From assembly GCA_003991915.1 (NCBI GenBank), contig RQTK01001115.1:48901-112900 (forward strand): a DNA stretch of 64,000 nt. Reading direction: 5' to 3'. This DNA is from Elysia chlorotica. Taxonomy: Eukaryota > Mollusca > Gastropoda > Plakobranchidae. Below the pieces are notes generated by a model. The model searched no databases, had not been told where the DNA came from, and saw only the letters and a list, made by a program, of their open reading frames with translations. The stretch's first letter is position 1, and the number at the start of each line of letters is the position of its first letter. Shown here piece by piece: positions 51,601 to 61,199 of the stretch. Made by a program: the position numbers and the translations under genes.

Positions 51601-53594
51601 CCAGTAGGGAACGCAAGCTTAGGACGTAGCTTGATGGAATCATTCTAAGCTGAAAAGTGGATAGATTCTCACCAAAGGTATTAGCGTTTTTTTAAACTAA
51701 AAATTTCGAACAAGTTTTTTTTTTTTAAGGTAGAACCATCATTGTACAGAATTAAGATTTTGAACAGCCTATCATGTACATCGTGGTGTACAGCAAGGTG
51801 TAATTATGAAAGAATAAACACTGTTTTAATTCACGTTTTGTAAAATAAGGATGTAAGGGAAATAAGTCTCAGATATGGGTAATTTGTTTTCCTGCAGTTA
51901 GAACCCTTGAGAGCACAAAATCACTTGAGTGCTCACCATAAGAATAGAGTATCAGCAAAAAAAATCACTTGTTTTCACCATTTGATTGAGATCAAAAAAC
52001 AAAAACACTCGTTTGGTCATCATATGATTGGAGTGTAAAGGACAAAATCAATTGAGTGCCACCGTATGAGTCGTAGTGTAGAAAAACAAAATATGTGTGG
52101 TCACCATATTATGATTGGAGAGTAAAAAAGAAAATCACTTGTGTGGTCACTGTATGAGTGTAGGGTAAAAAACAAGTGGGCTAGTTTTGGGAGATCATCG
52201 ATTAGATCACCAATAGTGTCGAGTTGATCCATAGCACTAGGATCGGCGTCAGTATAATTTGACAATCTGATATAGAAGTCCGTCCGTGTAATATCCATTC
52301 GGTCTGTGTAACAGTTTGTATAATTATTTGTCAGATGTTAGTCTTAAATTCCGTCCGAAATGTAGCTTAAGTGCTAAAGATAGATGTTAAATTACTAACA
52401 AACTGAACAAATTTATGCACTCGATTTGACTCAGATATATCTCCAAGACTAGAAAATGTCTTCGAAGACATGTATTGAGGATTATGCAGCAGGAAAATTA
52501 AGTAAAAAAAACAAGACACGAATGTGTTAAGGAAAACATAACAAAAAATCCCATATCAGCCAGATCTGATGACTTGATTTTACAATTCATGTCCGTGGGA
52601 CGGCGAAATAAAACAATCCAAGTACCCCACCCCTGTATTATCATGGCCGTGTGTGTATGTGTATATATTAAAAAATACGCTTCTACTACAAAAACACCAT
52701 GGGGGTCAAGTACTATAGCAATACAAAAAATGGTTTAATACTTTTCTTATAAATCTGTATTCGCACAAGTCCGTTTAATAATAGCGATTGCTTTTTTGGA
52801 CAATTTCTTGAGCTATTATTGGCCCATAAATCATCCAATCTTCAGCATATAAAGCATTTGTGACATGTTCTACATCCTTGATAGTCCTTAAAAAATAGTA
52901 ACTGTAATAATGAGAGGGATGTCCGAATTATGTCGTCTAACGCTAGTTTTCCAAGTTTTGAAATAGATTCGACACCCTTTTTGTAGTTACAGGCCCAAGG
53001 TACATAGACAACGTTGTGTTAAGCTAACGACTCCGTAAGATATAGGCATAACGCTTACTTGACGTTGTATTTCGACCTCACGTGAATAAAAAAGATTTGA
53101 AAAAGGTTAATACACGACATTCCGTGTTTGTTGAAGAAATGGTGAAAAGTACATAAATTATGCAAATAATAATTATTAAGACTAATACAAAAAATATCAG
53201 AGGGCGGTGTAGATTTAGTGCTAAAAAACACCCGGCAAAATTAAAGTGGCTCGACACAAACATGGCTTCAGTATGGCCCAATATGCACTGCCTGAACTAG
53301 CTCTATGAAAATGCGGAAGCCAATTATTTTATTAGAACCATTATGGTGTTATCGAATTACGTCATACTGGCTGATATATCAGATCCATTGTTAAATTAAC
53401 AGTAACAAAATCTATTTGAACAATACATTGGAAGCTATTCTTGCTGCTGGCGCATCTATACTTAGTAAGATAATGTTGAATCTTTAAGGAAATCGTTTTT
53501 TTAAACAGCTATAAGACAGTGTGATCAAATAGTGTCCTACCGTTTGGTTCTCTGTCGTAGGTAGAGCTGGATCTTGGTCATTATTCTGATCCAT
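42467..53594 (-). CDS. Unrecognised membrane protein with long acidic Ser/Glu-rich tail (13-14 exons)
   Basis: Exons on the minus strand: 53594-53541, 50941-50851, 50443-50339, 49716-49673, 49144-48998, 48116-47985, 47735-47661, 47152-47018, 46684-46534, 46178-46030, 45648-45571, 45313-45220, a large exon from 44972 to about 43434 (open to TAA at 43405), and a likely terminal exon 42622-42467. Phases agree through the large exon. Residues 1-98 are hydrophilic and helical; hydrophobic segments lie at about 101-120 (LFHLCFRFFLPLLLLRWW) and 190-212 (VIVYFISLVYYLTKLYAIFF). A conserved-looking cytosolic block follows (HWVADAVLNRI, DTPLIGLFLEMAGLK, VPIRLLAVLTDINRL). From about residue 362 the chain is acidic and probably disordered. 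I do not recognise the family and assign no function. About 940 residues if it stops at 43405. Confidence 0.82.
43123..43225 (-). mobile_element. tRNA-derived SINE, partial, antisense
   Basis: TTGCTTAGCGCCCAACGCCT, ACATAGGCTATATTTTTTAC and GGGCCCCAAGACCAACGT match the tail half. Between the large exon and the terminal exon of the membrane protein gene. Confidence 0.75.
43405..44972 (-). CDS. Unrecognised membrane protein exon 13: large acidic tail exon
   Basis: A long open frame after the acceptor tttcag, in phase with exon 12 (split Asp codon, DAQPSASGG). It is rich in Ser, Glu, Asp and Pro, with one basic patch (GKARRPRWRNQRSGW). It stays open to TAA at 43405, but a possible donor (CCAG-gtctaa) lies at 43434, just before that stop. 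Confidence 0.85.
45220..45313 (-). CDS. Unrecognised membrane protein exon 12
   Basis: 31 codons plus one base, acceptor atcacag, donor gtgaaa. KRVEESAKIGMKDSKTSPAR; low complexity and charged. Confidence 0.8.
45571..45648 (-). CDS. Unrecognised membrane protein exon 11
   Basis: 26 codons, phase 0, acceptor tgctag, donor gtgagt. PTDSSDDSLNENEHVK then AINGNGSNGL; hydrophilic start of the disordered tail. Confidence 0.8.
45785..45925 (-). mobile_element. tRNA-derived SINE, head half, antisense
   Basis: ATGTCACATGATATTGACAC, GACCCAAACAATAAGG, GGGGATCGAACAACC (antisense B-box region) and CCAGGGCTACCGCGCCCCC. Confidence 0.75.
46030..46178 (-). CDS. Unrecognised membrane protein exon 10
   Basis: 149 bases, acceptor ttgcag, donor gtatgt. 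SVTIRESGVPIRLLAVLTD then INRLVDGELAPYLNL and an acidic EEDDPDYE end. Confidence 0.87.
46534..46684 (-). CDS. Unrecognised membrane protein exon 9: conserved-looking core
   Basis: 50 codons plus one base, acceptor ctgtag, donor gtaagt. HWVADAVLNRIISRVMDTP and LIGLFLEMAGLKRELN suggest a folded helical domain. Confidence 0.87.
47018..47152 (-). CDS. Unrecognised membrane protein exon 8
   Basis: 45 codons, acceptor gctcag, donor gtaagt. WYFLNAASCTLHRLAGLDYE then an acidic stretch and FENSIIGERK. Confidence 0.85.
47661..47735 (-). CDS. Unrecognised membrane protein exon 7: second hydrophobic segment
   Basis: 25 codons, acceptor cttccag, donor gtaagt. YFISLVYYLTKLYAIFFCI is a clear hydrophobic segment, continuing from WWDVIV of exon 6. 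Confidence 0.85.
47985..48116 (-). CDS. Unrecognised membrane protein exon 6: Lys/Glu-rich loop
   Basis: 44 codons in phase, donor gtaagt; the acceptor (ccaaaaag) has a weak pyrimidine tract, so the 5' edge is less sure. KESEETGEKQLDKEKKDE then FLSTTWWDVIV. Confidence 0.7.
48672..48830 (+). mobile_element. tRNA-derived SINE-like copy, sense
   Basis: GGTTCGATTCCACC near 48723 is a consensus B box, then TTAAGTCAGTTTCAGTATAA and TGTAACTGGCC. The tail beyond 48830 is not clear. Confidence 0.65.
48998..49144 (-). CDS. Unrecognised membrane protein exon 5: first hydrophobic segment
   Basis: 49 codons, acceptor cgcccag, donor gtgagt. Begins LGMQLFHLCFRFFLPLLLLR then WWVDGALACTELALALTQ; long enough to span or hairpin into a membrane. 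Confidence 0.85.
49673..49716 (-). CDS. Unrecognised membrane protein exon 4 (44 bases)
   Basis: Short exon, too small to stand out as an open frame: ADETLTTAAATTRKM, acceptor aaccag, donor gtagaa. It is required to connect exon 3 (phase 1) to exon 5 (phase 0). Confidence 0.75.
49993..50040 (+). repeat. (GA)n tract
   Basis: Short GA tract adjoining the antisense SINE at 50040; a second GA tract at 50274-50325 flanks its other side. Confidence 0.88.
50040..50270 (-). mobile_element. tRNA-derived SINE, full span but diverged, antisense
   Basis: TTGCTTAGCGCGTCAGTACT, TATTGTGGACGGAGTCCAAG, GTGCGAGAAGCGACGCC, CCAAACAAGTAGGGGC and the decayed head to CCCCATAGAGGG. Between exons 3 and 4 of the membrane protein gene and flanked by GA tracts. 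Confidence 0.75.
50339..50443 (-). CDS. Unrecognised membrane protein exon 3
   Basis: 105 bases, acceptor aatcag, donor gttggc. FTEEFARSVEAKAYSLYEDL; helical. It directly abuts a GA-rich tract and an antisense SINE copy in the next intron. Confidence 0.82.
50851..50941 (-). CDS. Unrecognised membrane protein exon 2
   Basis: 30 codons plus one base; acceptor ttctag, donor gtgagt. FEKACSAFTRKMGSLYRMQQ is amphipathic helix. Confidence 0.82.
51285..51385 (-). mobile_element. tRNA-derived SINE tail fragment, antisense
   Basis: TCGGTTTAACGTTCAACATC, GCTATTGTGGACAGGTCC and TTGACGTCTGACAATTGTAA; the head is missing. Confidence 0.75.
51430..51620 (-). mobile_element. tRNA-derived SINE, well conserved body, antisense
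   Basis: TATAGGCTATATTGTGGACG, GGGCCCCAAGACGGACGTCT, CACACGAGACAGGGCGGGGA and ACCGACCCAACCAGTAGGG are close to the family consensus. Read in element sense it ends in (CAA)n (GTTGTTGTTG on plus), the probable tail. Confidence 0.85.
51895..52185 (+). repeat. Degenerate minisatellite, about 60-bp period
   Basis: AAAATCACTTGAGTG, TGGTCACC or similar, ATGATTGGAGTGTAAA and AAAACAAAATCA recur about five times with heavy divergence, in the first intron of the membrane protein gene. Confidence 0.7.
53541..53594 (-). CDS. Unrecognised membrane protein exon 1 (start)
   Basis: 18 codons, MDQNNDQDPALPTTENQT, phase 0, donor gtagga. Chosen because the ATG frame runs into a donor and the next exon continues in phase; a 2.6-kb intron follows. 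Confidence 0.65.
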
Positions 53595-54781
53595 GTTTGA
53601 ACAGGGCGCTCTTTGAAGATTACCGGACTAAAATATACACCAATTACCTTTGTGACGCTAAGTTCTGCATGAGCGAAATGACCTAGAAGAAGTCCTTTAG
53701 CAATGCTTTTAAATAAGTTCAGCTGTGTCATTTTTTTGGACACATGTGTTAGTGAGTACATATATTTGGGCGTAAATTTAAACACTTGACTATGATACTT
53801 AAACACATGATAAGTTGGGCGCCTAAGTCTCTTTTCTCTTTGTGCTTAGTCAAGAATTTTAATTTAGGCGCTCGGAGCACACATCACCCTGTCAGAGTAT
53901 GAACACTATTAACCCCTCTTGAGCACATTAATTTGTTTGATTTTCTTTGCATAAGCACAATGAATGTTGTTAAAACTACTGTATTGAAGAATATATACTT
54001 ATTTTAGTACATGTAATATGCACTTTTAAAATCGGCCTCATGCTCGAAACTGCTCGTTATTTTCGCTGCTAAAATTAAATTGCCAAAAGTTACATAATTT
54101 GCCTTGAATTCGTTTTATCTAAACTGTAGGAAAACGCTCTTACGGTTATAATTTCTTCGCTTTACAAATGTTTTTTTTTCTGTGACTGTGCTTTTGATGT
54201 GATGTGGAGACGTTGTTTTGTATTGTCCTTTTCTTTTTTTTTTTCTTTTTTTTTTCCTTTTTGGTTTGAGGGGGGGGGGGTAGGCGTGTGTGTAGCTATA
54301 GGTTTTGCGAAGGAAGTGATAGCGTTTTATTTTGTTTGAGTAGCAAGATTGCTATTTTTTTCTTTTAATTAAAGACTCAGAAAAAAATATAACATGACCT
54401 TTTTGTACCATTGAATCTCTCAACCATGTCTAGTGATTTTATACTTTTTTATATTCTAAGATAAAGCGATTGCAAAATTGTTGTATAAATATTGTTTTTT
54501 CCGTTTTCGTGAAAAGTTAATCTAAAATAACAGATATTTATTGACTGATCAAGTATGAACGCACCAAGGGGTGGAAAGTGAAATCATAATTATTGTCTCG
54601 AATTGAGTTCAGTGGATGTTCGTTTTTTTGTTGTTTTTTTTTTTCGTTTTACGTGAGAACGTGATCTCTTGTTTAGAGTTACTTTGCGTGAGGTTTATTA
54701 CGTGTTAGTACTTTTGTTTACGGTAGCATTAGGTGATAATTTTTGCTCCCTCTCTACATCGTTATCACTGTCCCTCTCGTC

Positions 54782-54784
<3 letters not shown>

Positions 54785-54840
<56 letters not shown>
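54785..54840 (+). repeat. (CT)n microsatellite
   Basis: About 55 bp of CT in a T- and C-rich low-complexity region (54600-55320). Confidence 0.93.
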
Positions 54841-54842
<2 letters not shown>

Positions 54843-55019
54843 CACTCTTTCTCTATTCATTTCCATTTCTATCTCTCTCAATCACTCTTTTTTCCAAAAT
54901 GTAGATCTCACGCACTCTTATTCTTGTTACTTATACCCAGTAGCGACAGCAAAAATGAAAAGAAAAGAAACGAGAGCAAAAGTAACACTGCGTCACCCTC
55001 TTACCCTCTAGCTGTATCT

Positions 55020-55203
<184 letters not shown>

Positions 55204-56814
55204 ATATTATCTTTCCGCTCTTTATATGTATCTTCCATATCTCTCTTTATCTCACCCTCCCAACGTCATCCCTCCTTTTCTTTCTCTCTTTCTATTTTTC
55301 CCCAGCATCCACCTTTTCTTTACTTCGTGAAATATTGCTGCAGTTGAAAGGTTGCTTCTACTCTTATAACAATATTTCAACGAGAGAATGACAAATATTT
55401 TGACCCTATTTCCTGATTTTTGTGTGTGCTATACCCAAACCAAAAGCATTACGCAAGAAATTCTAAGGGCACCTGAGCCAGGGGCTAAAGCATCAAGCTT
55501 CGTCTGGTTGCCAGGAGATCATCCTAACATTTTCCATAATCGTTACTGCATCTACGCGCCTGAAAAATTAGCGCACTAAATTAAACCAGCTCATCAATAC
55601 ACGATCAAAGACACGCAAAATTAAGCCGTTCATTATTCTCCTTCAATAACAAGCTGTTATGTAGCCGTGGTTGTAACAAGGTCCATGATTGGATACAATC
55701 AGTGGAGTTTTAAATAAGAATTTTGAACCAGTTCTGACTAATAACATGAATGTCGTCGTCGCGTTAACGTATTTCTAAATCGAGAGCAGGATACAACAAA
55801 TTGTTGAGTAGCAATGTTTTTCTATCATTTTTGTGTGTGTTATGAATTAAAATCTGTGCTTATGGATTATGCTTGAAAATTCAAATGGAACAAACTGAAT
55901 TCTCCCCGAAAATCTTTTGTTTAGGATTAAGTTGTTCCATCTTAGCTTAAAATTAAATTCATATTTTTTATCCTACAGCATTTTGATAAAAGTATTTGCT
56001 GTTTTTTTTTAGTTTTATAATAACATCAATCTCAAATGAAATATTCCAAGTTTTTAAATTGGTTTCCTCCATGATTTAAAAAAGAAATATTTTTTAGCGT
56101 ACAATATGCCAGATAAGACTTTTTAAAATTAAAAAATAACTCAAGTCAAGAGAAACAAGTAAGGCCATTTCTTTCGTATAAACAAATTTAAATTGAATTT
56201 TCTTCTCTTCTTTGTTTGGTTAGCTTTTTTCCCTTTGAACAGTGTTTGTGTATTTTAAAAATCACGCTCCTAGCAAAATAGCATGACAGATTAAAAGAAA
56301 AATGAATATTATGCTGATTTGATTTTCGCTTGCATGCCTGTTGTTGCGCAATACGTTAAACCATTTATTTTACCCTTCTTATAGAACCTAACTGTACAAT
56401 TTTTTACTTAATTTCTCTTTTCACATACTACTATGGGCATTTCTTTAGCAAAGCCATAATACAATATTAGCCATTTCCCTTTTAAAAAAATCCACACATT
56501 TTACGCGTTGAAGGCTGTAACATGATGGTATTCATACAGGTATAAAATCCATAACACTTTCTTTTCTAAATGAGTGGCCAACCCCTCTGAGCTATTCTTT
56601 CATAAAGTGGTTTTATTTGTTTCGACCAGAAGCAGGAGTCGGTGGTCCCCTAGTGCCTACCCTCAAGGTGCGCTCAGTACGTCAGTATATGCCTTGCGAT
56701 TCAGACGATGATAACTTTCACCTAATGATGACCACATCATGTAGGGTTTTCGTAGGTCTTGGATAGAATTTTAATTGGACGCTAATGTAGACTCCGTTAC
56801 CTACTGTCTTCATG

Positions 56815-57025
56815 GATAGCGCGGTGGACCTGGGGTTCGAGTCCTGGCGATTTCGCTCCCTACTGGTTGGGTTTTTGTCAGTTTAAAGTGACCGGGAGCA
56901 TGGTATCCCCGCTCTGTCTCGTGTGTGGCAGCACATAAAAATAATTGTCAGACGTCAGTATTGGGGCCCGTACACAATATAGCCTATATAGTGCCGATGT
57001 TGATCGTTACACCAACTCAACTACA
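56815..57025 (+). mobile_element. tRNA-derived SINE with consensus B box, sense
   Basis: GGTTCGAGTCC at 56834-56844 matches the pol III B box exactly; GCTCCCTACTGGTTGG, GGTATCCCCGCTCTGTCTCG, AATTGTCAGACGTCAGTA and ATATAGCCTATATAGTG follow in family order. Only the last part of the tRNA head is retained. Confidence 0.87.
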
Positions 57026-57129
57026 ACTAGTACCTTCATTGTCATTATAAGCCCCAAGACTATAACGGATGATCTAACACCTCTTCTTGAACGTGAGATT
57101 TTCGGAACTCTCACTATTGGACCCCGAGG

Positions 57130-57202
57130 GGTAGGGGCTGTGGGGGGGGGGGGGCGGGGGGCGGGCGCGGCGTGGAATAAAAGGATGTGGGGGGGGGGGT
57201 TG
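57130..57202 (+). repeat. G-run cluster with quadruplex potential
   Basis: A run of at least 12 G, then G6, G3, and, 25 bases on, another run of about 11 G. Meets the four-run G-quadruplex pattern on the plus strand. Confidence 0.85.
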
Positions 57203-57425
57203 AGTGGTAGAGCTTTGGTCTTTCAATCGAGAGATCCCTTAATTCAAAACTCACGGTCGGCCAAACAAGTATTTGCCCGATTTCAAGCTCTACAGCTTGG
57301 GTCAGTGTAAAGTTGTCAGCATAATGATACCGACTAAGACAGAAGTCATGGTATCCCTCCACTGTCTCTGTGTGTCAGAACGTAAAATAATTGTTAGACT
57401 TCAGTCTTGGGACCCAAACGTAATC
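57190..57425 (+). mobile_element. tRNA-derived SINE variant, sense
   Basis: TTGAGTGGTAGAGCTTTGGT is an A-box-type head; CGACTAAGACAGAAGTCATG, GTATCCCTCCACTGTCTCTG and AGACTTCAGTCTTGGGACCC follow. Its 5' end abuts the G run. Confidence 0.78.
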
Positions 57426-57602
57426 TCTTTCTCCACCATGCCACTCTCTTTTTCCTAACCTCTCTCTTTGTCGCCACTAATTATCTGTGCCAATCGATCT
57501 TTACGGTATCTTTCATCCTCAGTAGTCTTAGATTGCCCCCAATAAGTGATTTAGTCTGTGACCTTCCGTAAAGAATAAATCGATATGTCCATCGTCAACC
57601 CA
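57426..57602 (+). repeat. 177-bp direct repeat, copy 1
   Basis: Starts TCTTTCTCCACCATGCCACT and ends ATCGATATGTCCATCGTCAA plus CCCA. Matches 57901-58077 with only about two base differences and no gap. Confidence 0.92.
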
Positions 57603-57744
57603 ACCCCCCCCCCCCCCCCTTCTCCCAGACCCCCAGCCCTTTGTGCCTGTCATGGCGTCCACACCGGCTGATTGGAGACTTTGCCAATTCGAGGCCTGTA
57701 GCAACAGCGCAGACGATAGGTAGCTTTGTTTGTTTGCTCACTTG

Positions 57745-57797
57745 TTGCATAGCGTCCATCGTCAGCATTGTATTACGTTTGGGTCCTAAGACTGAAC
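57745..57797 (-). repeat. SINE tail fragment, antisense
   Basis: GCATAGCGTCCATCGTCAGC and GGGTCCTAAGACTGAAC match the tail block only. Confidence 0.55.
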
Positions 57798-57900
57798 TTT
57801 CCCTACCCCGCCTCTCTCTCTCTCTTTCTCTCTCTATCTCTCTCTTTATCTATCTGTTTCCCTCTCCCCCTCTCTCTCACTCTTTCTCTCTGTACCACAC

Positions 57901-58077
57901 TCTTTCTCCACCATGCCACTCTCTTTTTCCATACCTCTCTCTTTGTCGCCACTAATTATCTGTGCCAATCGATCTTTACGGTATCTTTCATCCTCAGTAG
58001 TCTTAGATTGCCCCCAATAAGTGATTTAGTCTGTGACCTTCCGTAAAGAATAAATCGATATGTCCATCGTCAACCCA
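57901..58077 (+). repeat. 177-bp direct repeat, copy 2
   Basis: Near-identical to 57426-57602, offset 475 bp. Preceded by a CT-rich stretch, followed by an AGACAAAG-type purine tract and a run of about 17 G near 58167. Confidence 0.92.
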
Positions 58078-59289
58078 GAGAAGGGCAAACAAAGACAAAG
58101 ACATACAGAGACAAAAGGCAGACAGACACACAGGCACTGAGACACATATAGATACATATATAAAGGGCGGGGGGGGGGGGGGGAAACCTAAAAAATACCC
58201 AAAAAAAGATCGGATGCTATCATTTAGATTCGTAGGTGAATAGAAAGACCGTATCATTGTTTTTAAAAGGTAGATAATATAGATAAACAGATAAACTTGA
58301 TGAGACATATATACTGAGATTTCGATAACAAGATTTTTTTAAAGTAATTGAGCTTTTTCATTTGAATGAAAGAGTTAGCCTAGGGTACGATAAAAACTGG
58401 AAAGAGAAAGGTTGTAGTGAGTGTGTAGGCTATGTATGAGCATGTGCATTAGATAGAGGGAGAATGAGGCTCACAGGGTAGCTATAATTATGCTGCAGAC
58501 AAAATTAGAAAAAGCAAAAAGATTAGAGGAAGCAGAAATAACAGGATTGGGGATCGCTCTAGTAGAAGTAATTGAAGTCGTCAATATAATCAATCATCTC
58601 TTTTTGAAACTACGTGCCTACTTTTGTAAAAGCCTCCATAACATAAATTTTAATATTCGTGTTTCAATGATCGCATCGGATAAAGGAATAAAATAATGTT
58701 GTGTACTGTTAAAAACTGTGCTGAGTTTAATACAGTCTTTCAAAAGACAAAAAAGGAAGGATTTACTTGATCAATTATTTTTAACTTCATAGATACCAGG
58801 CCTGATAAGTGATATTTTGAAATTACGTGTTACTGTTAGGTATAGTCGATCAAAAGCATTGAAAATTTGGAGAGTTTACATAGACCTTAAGTGCAAATCT
58901 AGATTCAGATGCTACTTTGGTAAGATAATCCAATTTCCATTAAACAAATGACGGGGAAAACCCCAAACTCAGTCAACTTCATAAACTTCATATCCTGTAG
59001 TGAGAACTGCAGCATTCTTTAGTTTACTCTACCTCCGAATCAGGGAAGAGCAATTTCGTTTAATAGTCTGCGAGGAATGGCCCTCGTGGGATCACTTTAC
59101 AATCTAATGTTTATAGTAAGTGGTATTGGATAAACGCTAATGGAGCTTGGAGGATGGGGTGCAGAACGGATCCCGGTGGTTCTGTCTGGGAAGAGACTGT
59201 GGTCATGGATGTATATAAATAATCCTTCAATGTGTGATTGTGTAGCTATCAATGAAAGGCATATACACGTATAACATAGGCTTTAGTAA

Positions 59290-59442
59290 TAAGATTAGTG
59301 GTGTGGCTCGTCTAGGCGTTTGTCTCCCAACATGAGTGGACTCTCTATATGTGTGTATGTCTGTCTTTGTCTTAGACTTTATATAATTTCCGCACTGTTT
59401 CTGATTATATCTTTCTTTCTGTCTCTCTGTCTGATTCTCTCG

Positions 59443-59490
<48 letters not shown>

Positions 59491-59690
59491 GGTTCAAGAC
59501 CCACGATCGGTAACAATGTACCATTCGATTTCGTCCACTACTAGTCGGTGTCAGTGCAATGTGTCCAGCTCACACATGATTCCCGGTACCCCCGCACGCT
59601 CTCTGAATGGCACCAGGTGAAATACTGTCAGAAATTAGTCCTGGGATCCGTCCACAATATAGCCTTGCTTCTGACATTTCACGTCGAGAA
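59290..59690 (+). mobile_element. tRNA-derived SINE split by a CT-rich insertion, sense
   Basis: The head (AGTGGTGTGGCTCGTCTAGG) lies at about 59297; the B-box region (GTGGTTCAAGACCCACGATC) resumes at 59490 after about 150 bp of CT-rich DNA, then GTCGGTGTCAGTGCAATGTG and CCGTCCACAATATAGCC. Confidence 0.7.
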
Positions 59691-60412
59691 ATCAACCCAA
59701 CCAGTACAACCATCTTGTCCCTATCTTATGGCGACCCCATAAATAATCTTTGCTCCTATGGGTTTTAACTGAAAGAACAAAAAAAACCCATAAATGTGGC
59801 TTATTCATACTTTATAAAATTATCAATCAGCCAGTCAGATCGACCAAGCAGTCACAAAACTCCTCTCAGGGTCTCATGTACTTACTTGAGCGCGGTCTGA
59901 CCTTCACTAGAGACGTTGCGATGAATCGACTCGTAACGAAAACGAAGACGATATGTAAGTAAAACTGCACCGGCGCCATATCAAAACTCTATCCTAGACG
60001 TACGAAGCTAATAATTATCATGCGATCATAAAACCCCATGCCTCAGCGTCGCGATTAAGTCATTCACTATCATCGTGAAATCGCAAAGCCTACACTGCCC
60101 CTACCTCTTCAGACCAGTGACTGCCGCGTGAGTAGAGGCTAGAGAGGCCTGTCCCTGCTCTCCCTGCTCACAGTGTCACTGCACACTACCTAGGCCTATT
60201 TCAGTGGTGCCTTTAACGATACGCCGGAGACTGTCTGATGGTTAGAACGAATTACCCACTTGTGCTATTCCCGATAAGTAGGTAAGTCATTACGATAAGA
60301 TAAAGCCTTGACTGTGGGGTTTTTTTTCCATTATAATCTATTAAGGAGTAAAATAATGTTTTAACGCTATTTTATATTGATTCTCTTTAATAGTTCCAAA
60401 ATTACCTGTTGC

Positions 60413-60435
60413 TGATGTTGTTGTTGTTGTTGTTG

Positions 60436-60472
<37 letters not shown>

Positions 60473-60500
60473 ATTGTTGTTGATGTTGTTGTTTTGTTTT
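60413..60500 (+). repeat. (GTT)n trinucleotide repeat
   Basis: About 25 GTT units with a few GAT and one GTGTT break. Confidence 0.95.
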
Positions 60501-60672
60501 CTTTAGCGGCTTGCTTTTTTTGCTTTTAATAGTACAGCGACGTCACTTTTTCGAATAATCAAACATAAATTTGGATTGATTCTGTATTATATTTTAGTGA
60601 AAATAATTCATGACACATAATATACAAAACGAAACAAAAAGTTATTTTTAACGCTAGTTAGATTCGCTTTAT

Positions 60673-60935
60673 GAGGCGAAATGACATAAGTGGTAGAAGG
60701 TTGGTCTTCAAGTCAGATTCTACGACCTGCCGAAAAAAGTATGTGTTCAATTTTGTCTTTTACTTGTTAGGTCGGAATCAGTATAATGTAACCGACTGAG
60801 ACAGGATGACTCGCATTGCCTTTGTGCCACAGCATATGAAGTTTTCCCACTTTAGTGTTGCGACCCGTCCATAATATAGTCCATAACTATATAACATAAT
60901 TATGTTGCTTACGGTGGACTCTTACAACAAATGAA
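60673..60935 (+). mobile_element. tRNA-derived SINE variant, sense
   Basis: CATAAGTGGTAGAAGGTTGG (A-box region), AGTCAGATTCTACGACC, GGTCGGAATCAGTATAATGT, CGACTGAGACAGGATGACTC and GACCCGTCCATAATATAGTC. Confidence 0.78.
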
Positions 60936-61100
60936 CAAAGTCGCTTTATGACCAAATGTTTCGCAAAATCAAGAAATAATGACATGATGCAGCAATGGAA
61001 CCACCATTAGGGTTATTTTTATTCTAGACTGTTTTGTTTTGTTTCAAAGTTATTATTAAACCCATTACGTAAATGTATGTAGCAGAAAAGACCAAAGAAA

Positions 61101-61195
61101 GAATGCATAAATATGACGTAGTTTATGTCTCGTCGTAAGCCATATTATCCTCATATTGCTACGACGGGACGTAAGCTACGTCTTCTTTGTGCATT
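61101..61195. mobile_element. Palindromic MITE-like element, copy 2
   Basis: GAATGCATAAATATGACGTA and GTCTCGTCGTAA on the left pair with TACGACGGGAC, GTAAGCTACGTCTTCTTTGT and GCATT on the right. Related to 30278-30371 over the whole length including flanks (CCTATGTCTATTACTTGAG). Confidence 0.75.
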
Positions 61196-61199
61196 GTAC

